The notes under the pieces were generated by a model, which worked only from the letters and a program-made list of their open reading frames with translations, was not told the origin of the DNA and did no database searches. This document shows, one piece after another, positions 6,453 through 11,598 of a stretch of DNA of 11,598 nt (the stretch's first letter is position 1; each line of letters starts with the position of its first letter). Source of the DNA: Bacteroidota bacterium (lineage in GTDB: Bacteria > Bacteroidota > Bacteroidia > Bacteroidales > SZUA-534); NCBI GenBank assembly GCA_020047835.1, contig JAIFNJ010000060.1:1-11598 (forward strand), given 5' to 3'. A program made the position numbers and the translations under genes.

Positions 6453-8702
6453 ATGGAAAATACCGATAAAATCCTTTTTGAAAAGATTGAAAACCTGGAA
6501 AAAGAGAACCAGGCTTTGCGAAATACTAATGTTCCAGTATTGTTTAGTTTCGATTTTTTGTTTGATGCCGTTAAACAGCCTGCTTTTGTACTTATAGCCA
6601 ATAAGTTGGATAACATTCCCAAAATTCAAAAAGTAAATAAAAGTGGCGTGGAACTGGTCAAATATTCTCAACAGGAGATTGAAAACCTGTCGCCCATCGA
6701 TTTAGGTCTTTTTAATAACATGGAACAATACCTCAAATTCAGCACTTCTCTTACTCCCAATGAAAGTGCAATATTTCTGTCCCATGTAAAAGATAAAAAT
6801 GGCACCGCCATTTCATCAGAAATCACCATATATAGTTTTACCGACACAACCGGTTATCATTTAATTGTTTTTCAGCGTAGCATTGGAAACCAGCAAAAAG
6901 TGGTGGAGGCTTTACGGCAAAGTGAATACCGTTTTTTACAGATGGCCGAAAATATTGCGGAAGGTATTATTATTTTAGAAGATGATAAAAAAGTATTCAT
7001 TAACTCCAGTATCTGTCAAATAACCGGTTTCAGTAAAGATGAATTGCGGGATATTGATGAATTTGGACTGGCATTGGATTCTGAAAAAGAACGACTGAGG
7101 GCCTTCAAAGAAAAATTGAAAGACTCAAGCCAAGGCATGCAAAGCTTCGAATTTTGGATTAGCACCAAAATGGGGGTTGAAAAATGCATTAAAAACAATT
7201 ATACGTTGTCAAAAAGGACCGATGGAAAGCAGAGTACCTATATCATAACGTCGGATGTTACCGCACGCAAACGCATTGAACAAGCGTTGCGTAAAAGCCA
7301 GACCGATTTCCGGATGTTGGCCGAAAACTCCCCCGACCTAATTACCCGTTATAATAAAGACTTAACCTATTTGTACGTTAATAAAACCTTTGAAACACTA
7401 ACGGGAATACCTATCAATCAGTTTATTGGGCGCAATAACCTGGAACTGGACTTAGAACCCGAATTGGTCTCGTTTTTAGAGGAGATGCATTTAGAAGTGT
7501 TTCGTACCGGAAGGACCTTAAAATTTGAATTCCGCTTACCTACAAAAACCGAAACCAAGGTGTTTCAAGCACACATGGTGCCTGAACTTTCCAAAGATGG
7601 TACTGTTGATTCGGTTTTGAATGTTTCACGAGATATTACCCAAATAAAGCAGGTTGAACGCAACCTTAAAGAAGAAAAGCAGAACCTGATTCAGGAAAAT
7701 TTTCTAATATCAAAACAGCTCAGGCAATGGTGCAACAAGCTTTGCACATCGCAAAATGTTCCACCCGATGCTGAAAATTGCCTGAAACCTATATTACGCA
7801 TTGCCGATTGGGCTCAATATGGTCATGCTCAGGAAAATTTTTCCCCTCGGAATCTGTTTGTGAACAAATTGCTGAAAGATTTTTTTGAAACCAATACACC
7901 TCTTATTCAGGCAAATAAGCTGGATGCCAACATCATCCTTCCGGTGCACGATATTTCAATTTTCACCGATGAAGCCCTATTGAAAAATACCTTACTCCTG
8001 CTGCTGGAAAATGCTATTGATGCCACAGCAACAGGTAAAATTGAAATAGGATATGATATTTACAATGAACATGAAATCGTGTTTTTTATAAAAGATACCG
8101 GCATTGGAATAGAACCGGAAAACACCGAACTCATCTTCAACCCGTTTATATCCCTTAATAAAGAAAACCATGCAGGGCTCGGACTCAGTATTGCTCAAAA
8201 AAATGTGGAAACCATGGGTGGCATCATTTGGTGTTTATCTTCGCCTGGAACCGGTTCCACCTTTTGTTTTACGCACAAGGCCATGATTGAGAAATCATTG
8301 CTTCAATCAAAAATGGAGATTGAGCATTTGACATGGAAAGGTAAAAAAGTATTGATCGTGGAGGATACCAATGAAAACTACGATTTACTGGTTGAAATAC
8401 TTAAAAAATATGAACTCGATTTAACCCGCAGCAAAAATGGATTGCATGCCATTGAAACAGTAAAAAGCGGACAACCATTCGATTTAGTACTGATGGACAT
8501 TCAGCTTCCGGGCATGAACGGATACGACGCCACTACGGAAATAAGAACCTTTAACAAAAAAATCCCCATAATAGCCCAAACAGCATACGCTATGTACGAC
8601 GATGTAGTAAAAGCCCTCGACGCCGGCTGCAACGACTTTATAGCTAAACCGATTAAAACAAAAAAACTCATCGGGTTGATGGATAAATATTTGAGCGATT
8701 GA
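6453..8702 (+). CDS. PAS-rich hybrid histidine-kinase-like protein with receiver domain, lacking a canonical H-box
   Basis: The product has 749 residues and no signal peptide or membrane helix, so it is probably cytoplasmic. A short N-terminal helix (5-22) is followed by a degenerate PAS-like region (about 27-145), a PAS domain (about 155-272, with ENIAEGIIIL and TGFSKDEL) and another PAS (about 282-400, with ENSPDLITRY and VNKTFETLTG). The HATPase domain (about 500-610) has a complete set of motifs: N-box LLLENAIDA (N520), G1 DTGIGI (548-553), F-box IFNPF (561-565) and G2 GLGLSIA (575-581). The receiver (631-748) has E637/D638, phosphoacceptor D682 (MDIQLPGMNG), T710 and K732 and looks functional. 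The dimerisation region (about 400-480) has no H-E-[LI]-R-T-P-like motif. Only a helix-2-like segment (ILRIADWAQ) remains, preceded by Cys427, Cys431 and Cys443. It may be a kinase with a divergent acceptor site, an ATP-binding regulator, or a receiver controlled by another kinase. It follows the asparaginase gene by 19 nt. Confidence 0.88.
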   Translation: MENTDKILFEKIENLEKENQALRNTNVPVLFSFDFLFDAVKQPAFVLIANKLDNIPKIQKVNKSGVELVKYSQQEIENLSPIDLGLFNNMEQYLKFSTSLTPNESAIFLSHVKDKNGTAISSEITIYSFTDTTGYHLIVFQRSIGNQQKVVEALRQSEYRFLQMAENIAEGIIILEDDKKVFINSSICQITGFSKDELRDIDEFGLALDSEKERLRAFKEKLKDSSQGMQSFEFWISTKMGVEKCIKNNYTLSKRTDGKQSTYIITSDVTARKRIEQALRKSQTDFRMLAENSPDLITRYNKDLTYLYVNKTFETLTGIPINQFIGRNNLELDLEPELVSFLEEMHLEVFRTGRTLKFEFRLPTKTETKVFQAHMVPELSKDGTVDSVLNVSRDITQIKQVERNLKEEKQNLIQENFLISKQLRQWCNKLCTSQNVPPDAENCLKPILRIADWAQYGHAQENFSPRNLFVNKLLKDFFETNTPLIQANKLDANIILPVHDISIFTDEALLKNTLLLLLENAIDATATGKIEIGYDIYNEHEIVFFIKDTGIGIEPENTELIFNPFISLNKENHAGLGLSIAQKNVETMGGIIWCLSSPGTGSTFCFTHKAMIEKSLLQSKMEIEHLTWKGKKVLIVEDTNENYDLLVEILKKYELDLTRSKNGLHAIETVKSGQPFDLVLMDIQLPGMNGYDATTEIRTFNKKIPIIAQTAYAMYDDVVKALDAGCNDFIAKPIKTKKLIGLMDKYLSD

Positions 8703-8792
8703 GATCAATTTAATGCTTTTAATAGGTGCTTTTTGAATTGATGAGTAAAGGGTGCAAATTAACTTGACTCCATTTTAAGAATTCTATAAATT

Positions 8793-8818
8793 ATTGTTTC
8801 ATGGACTCATGAAGCAAT
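8793..8818. terminator. Hairpin, possible terminator of the asparaginase/kinase unit
   Basis: The arms at 8793-8803 and 8808-8818 form 11 pairs (one G-T wobble) around a GACT loop: ATTGTTTCATG and CATGAAGCAAT. A short T-run (8821-8824) follows two bases later. The stem is AT-rich and the T-run short, so termination would be modest. It lies about 90 nt after the kinase stop and about 50 nt before the gldA promoter box, and could instead be an operator. Confidence 0.45.
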
Positions 8819-8850
8819 GCTTTTAACACAACTTTAACATTTTTCCTGTT

Positions 8851-8879
8851 TTTAGCTAACTACCTGCTTTCTATATTTG
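8851..8879 (+). promoter_or_regulatory. Promoter of the gldA-gldF-gldG unit
   Basis: TATATTTG at 8872-8879 is an exact match to the Bacteroidota TAnnTTTG box. A -33-like TTTA lies at 8851-8854 with 17 nt between the two, preceded by more T. Transcription should begin near 8884-8887, giving a leader of about 50 nt. Confidence 0.6.
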
Positions 8880-8933
8880 TGGCCGTATAGTTTTTCAATT
8901 TATAGTATTATAAATCATAACTGCTAACAATGT

Positions 8934-9860
8934 ATGGATATTGTAGTTAAAAACCTGACCAAGAGATATGGCCCGCAACGCGCGGTAGATAATATCTCGT
9001 TTGAGGTTAAAACAGGTGAAATCCTTGGGTTTCTGGGTCCTAATGGTGCGGGTAAAACCACTACCATGAAGGCCATCACCAGTTACTTAACCCCCACCGA
9101 TGGCGAAATTACCATCGGGAACTATTCCATTTGGAACGATCAGGAACAGATAAAAAAATCAATTGGTTATTTACCCGAGCACAATTCCTTGTATCCGGAG
9201 ATGCCCGTGATTGATTATTTGCACTATGTAGCCGAACTCCAAGGAATTAAAAAAGAAAAAATAAAAGACCGGATTCTTGAAATGGTAAGGGTTTGCGGAC
9301 TCGAAGGCGAAAAACACAAACGCATCAACGAACTATCAAAAGGATACCGACAACGGGTTGGTCTGGCGCAAGCATTGATTCACGATCCACAAGTACTTAT
9401 TCTAGATGAACCTACAACAGGACTAGATCCGAACCAGATTGTGGAAATCCGTGAACTGATTAAAAAAATCGGGCGCGAAAAAACAGTTATCCTCAGTTCG
9501 CACATTTTGGCCGAAGTGGAAGCCACTTGTGATCGTATTCTGATTATCAACAAAGGGAAAATTGTGGCCAACGGAACTGCCCAGGAACTTCGCAAAGCCG
9601 AAAAAGGCGGCGAAATGCTCAAAGTGGTAATTGAAGATGCCGACCGTAACTTGGTCGTAAAAGCATTGCAGGCGTTGCCAAGCGTAGCTTTGGTTGACAT
9701 TTCAAATAATGACAATTTAATTGAAGTGCAGAGCAAACCCGGTATTTCATCGAAACGGGAAATATTCAAACTCTGCGTGGAAAAAGGCTGGATTCTTACC
9801 CAAATGACTCCTGTTGAGACCAAACTGGAAGACATTTTCAGGGAATTGACCATGAAATAA
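8934..9860 (+). CDS. gldA: GldA-like ABC transporter ATP-binding protein
   Basis: The product has 308 residues. It is the cytoplasmic ATPase of an ABC-2-type transporter. Motifs in order are Walker A GPNGAGKTT (35-43), a YLPE segment at 79-82 where Glu replaces the usual Q-loop Gln, signature LSKGYRQR (134-141), Walker B VLILDEP (154-160), D-loop GLDP (163-166) and H-loop His190 (SSH). An extra C-terminal domain (about 226-308), ending TKLEDIFRELT, is usual for this subfamily and for GldA. In Flavobacterium johnsoniae GldA is required for gliding together with GldF and GldG; many related ATPases occur in non-gliding Bacteroidota, so gliding itself is not proven here. The permease gene follows after 28 nt. 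The name rests on similarity plus the gldF-gldG neighbours. Confidence 0.85.
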   Translation: MDIVVKNLTKRYGPQRAVDNISFEVKTGEILGFLGPNGAGKTTTMKAITSYLTPTDGEITIGNYSIWNDQEQIKKSIGYLPEHNSLYPEMPVIDYLHYVAELQGIKKEKIKDRILEMVRVCGLEGEKHKRINELSKGYRQRVGLAQALIHDPQVLILDEPTTGLDPNQIVEIRELIKKIGREKTVILSSHILAEVEATCDRILIINKGKIVANGTAQELRKAEKGGEMLKVVIEDADRNLVVKALQALPSVALVDISNNDNLIEVQSKPGISSKREIFKLCVEKGWILTQMTPVETKLEDIFRELTMK

Positions 9861-9888
9861 CCGCAGTATTAATTGTAAATAATAAATT

Positions 9889-10617
9889 ATGAGACCAATA
9901 TGGATAATTGCCAAACAGGAACTTAAATCGAACTTCGATTCCCTGATGGCATACATTTTATTAGTGCTTTTTCTGGTGTTCAGCGGATTGCTCACTTGGA
10001 TTTACGGCATTGGCAATTCCGACGTTTTTATGATGGGACAAGCCTCTATGCAGGTTTTCTTTTATGTGGCTTACATCACGCTTTTCATACTTATTCCGGC
10101 CTTAACCATGCGCTCGTTGGCTGAGGAAACCCGCTCGGGTACCATTGAATTACTGCTAACCAAACCCATTAGCCATCAACAAATTGTAATTGGCAAATAC
10201 CTGGCTATTATGATTTTGGTGGGGATTGCTTTGGTGCTAACGCTTCCCTATTATATTACTATAGCCAACATCGGAAACATCGACCATGGGGCTGTGTTGA
10301 GCGGATATTTGGGATTAATCTTGATGAGCAGTGTTTATGTAGGGCTCGGACTCTTTGCTAGTTCCTTATCCAATAATCAGATTGTTAGCTTTTTGATATC
10401 GTTGGTGTTGGGAATTTTCTTCCATTTATTCTTTACCATACTTGCAGGTCATTTTTCAGGAGTTTTTGGCAAAGTGTTCTATTATTTGAGCATGAATACC
10501 CATTTCGATAGCATTACCCGCGGGGTTATCGATACCAAAGATTTGATTTATTTTATTTCTCTTACGGTTGCAGGTCTATTCCTGGCTGAGCGGACGCTGA
10601 AATCGAAAACATCGTAA
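9889..10617 (+). CDS. gldF: GldF-like ABC-2-type permease
   Basis: The product has 242 residues and six likely membrane helices (about 19-39, 56-75, 103-125, 138-158, 163-187 and 218-236). The cytoplasmic loop motif EETRSGTIELLLTKPIS (79-95) is the hallmark of ABC-2-type permeases of the GldF/NosY kind. The length agrees with GldF proteins as I know them. It should form the membrane channel with the ATPase encoded 28 nt upstream and the GldG-like protein encoded 19 nt downstream. The transported substrate is unknown for this family. No Shine-Dalgarno sequence precedes the ATG. Confidence 0.87.
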   Translation: MRPIWIIAKQELKSNFDSLMAYILLVLFLVFSGLLTWIYGIGNSDVFMMGQASMQVFFYVAYITLFILIPALTMRSLAEETRSGTIELLLTKPISHQQIVIGKYLAIMILVGIALVLTLPYYITIANIGNIDHGAVLSGYLGLILMSSVYVGLGLFASSLSNNQIVSFLISLVLGIFFHLFFTILAGHFSGVFGKVFYYLSMNTHFDSITRGVIDTKDLIYFISLTVAGLFLAERTLKSKTS

Positions 10618-10636
10618 CAATTAAAAATTTGAAGCT

Positions 10637-11598
10637 ATGAAAGCAAAAAGTGCCAGTTTATATATACTGTTTGTATTATTGGCTTTGGTTTTGGTCAATT
10701 TATTGTCCGAAAAGCTGTTCTTGCGGCTCGATTTAACCGAAGACCACCGATATACCTTGAGCAAGGCAACCAAAGACCTGCTGCGGAATTTGGATGAAAC
10801 CATTACCATTACAGCCTATTTTTCTGAAAACTTGCCTCCCGATATTGCAAAAACCCGGCAGGATTTTAAAGAATTGCTGACAGAATACCGGAACATCTCA
10901 AAAAATAACGTGATGTACGAATTTGTGAATCCAAGTGCCGATGAAGAAAAGGAAAAAGAGGCCATGAGCAAAGGCATTCAGCCGGTTCAAATTAATGTGC
11001 GTGAAAAAGACCAGATGAAAACCCAGAAAGCATTCCTGGGTGCGGTGATACAAAAAGGCGAAAAAACTGAAGTAATTCCTTTTATGCAGCCGGGAGCGGC
11101 CATGGAATATGCCTTATCATCGGGAATAAAAAAACTGAGTGTTGCCAACAAACCGGTAGTAGGATTCCTTCAAGGTCATGGGGAACCGGAACTGGGTGCC
11201 ATGCAGCAAGCAATGGCAGAGTTAACCGTTTTGTACCAGCCACGTGCTATAAAACTTACTCCAGGCACCGATGCCCTGAAAGGAGTTAAAACCTTGGCTA
11301 TAATTGCTCCTACGGATTCCATTGCACCGGAAGAATTCAGGGAAATGGATGCCTTTTTGGCCAATGGAGGAAATATGTATATTGCCATGAACCGGGTTGA
11401 TGGTAAGCTTCAGGAACAACGCGGTGAATCATTAACCACCGGACTTGAAACCTGGTTAGCCAACAAAAAAATTATGGTTGAGGACAATTTTGTAATTGAT
11501 GCAAAATGTGCTTCAGTGGGCGTACAACAGCAACAAGGCGCTTTTTCATTTACTTCGCAGGTTCAGTTTCCTTACATTCCAATTATTTCCAATTTCGC
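10637..11598 (+). CDS. gldG: GldG-like transporter auxiliary protein, 3' end beyond the window
   Basis: The frame opens with ATG at 10637 and stays open to the window edge (320 complete codons plus 2 nt), so the gene is partial. One N-terminal membrane helix (about 8-24) is followed by LDLTEDHRYTLSKATKDLL (31-49), a characteristic start of GldG and related ABC-transporter auxiliary proteins. Then come an extracytoplasmic alpha/beta domain with VVGFLQGHGEPE (174-185) and LAIIAPTDSIAPEE (220-233), and an F-L-A-N-G-G turn (240-245). Family members usually have a second membrane helix near the C-terminus, not reached here. The start lies 19 nt after the gldF stop, so the three genes form one operon. 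The protein probably acts with GldF in the inner membrane. Confidence 0.85.
   Translation, partial: MKAKSASLYILFVLLALVLVNLLSEKLFLRLDLTEDHRYTLSKATKDLLRNLDETITITAYFSENLPPDIAKTRQDFKELLTEYRNISKNNVMYEFVNPSADEEKEKEAMSKGIQPVQINVREKDQMKTQKAFLGAVIQKGEKTEVIPFMQPGAAMEYALSSGIKKLSVANKPVVGFLQGHGEPELGAMQQAMAELTVLYQPRAIKLTPGTDALKGVKTLAIIAPTDSIAPEEFREMDAFLANGGNMYIAMNRVDGKLQEQRGESLTTGLETWLANKKIMVEDNFVIDAKCASVGVQQQQGAFSFTSQVQFPYIPIISNF

Larger units (their letters stand above)
8703..8933. other. Intergenic region between the kinase-like gene and gldA
   Basis: This 231-nt gap holds a weak 7-bp inverted repeat just after the kinase stop (8704-8710 with 8736-8742), a strong hairpin at 8793-8818, and the promoter box for the gldAFG unit at 8872-8879. 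No open frame of note is seen on either strand. Confidence 0.6.

Noticed and set aside
9168..9185. Glu in place of the usual Q-loop Gln in GldA (YLPE)
   Set aside because: This substitution is common in GldA-type and related ABC-2 ATPases, so it is not a sign of inactivity.
9380..9853. 157-codon open frame on the minus strand opposite gldA
   Set aside because: It lies entirely within a gene with a complete set of ABC motifs, and its own sequence shows no recognisable domain; it is a shadow frame.

Overview
The window looks like chromosomal DNA of a member of the Bacteroidota. Four things point there: gliding-type ABC transporter genes (gldA, gldF, gldG), a two-component-regulator propeller/Y_Y_Y sensor, a DUF5777-type beta-barrel gene, and promoter boxes of the TAnnTTTG type. 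Start sites are AT-rich and mostly lack a Shine-Dalgarno sequence, which also fits. The genus cannot be named from the sequence. There is no mobile element, CRISPR array, tRNA, rRNA or obvious horizontally acquired block.

Left part (91-5176, all on the minus strand, read right to left): a tightly packed four-gene unit. It encodes a mono-haem cytochrome c-type lipoprotein, a DUF5777-like outer-membrane barrel, a YceI-like periplasmic protein and a 1077-residue membrane sensor. The sensor's periplasmic propeller is joined through one membrane helix and a coiled coil to a cytoplasmic SpoIIE/PP2C-type serine/threonine phosphatase. The last two genes overlap by 4 nt (ATGA). An envelope redox or stress module that also carries its own signalling output is a reasonable inference. 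No target of the phosphatase (anti-sigma or anti-anti-sigma protein) is visible.

Middle part (5384-8702, plus strand): a type-2 (Ntn-hydrolase) isoaspartyl peptidase/L-asparaginase with an N-terminal membrane segment, followed 19 nt later by a 749-residue PAS-PAS-PAS-HATPase-receiver protein. The latter resembles a hybrid histidine kinase but has no recognisable phosphoacceptor H-box. This is the most unusual point in the window.

Right part (8934 to the end, plus strand): a GldA-like ATPase, a GldF-like permease and a GldG-like auxiliary protein (cut by the window edge) in consecutive order behind a good TAnnTTTG promoter box. Together they should form one ABC-2-type transporter, associated with gliding in flavobacteria but also found in non-gliding relatives.

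Most genes belong to recognised families. I did not find convincing evidence for a wholly new system. The points worth checking are the H-box-less kinase with a cysteine cluster in its place, and the cytochrome/DUF5777/YceI/phosphatase operon.
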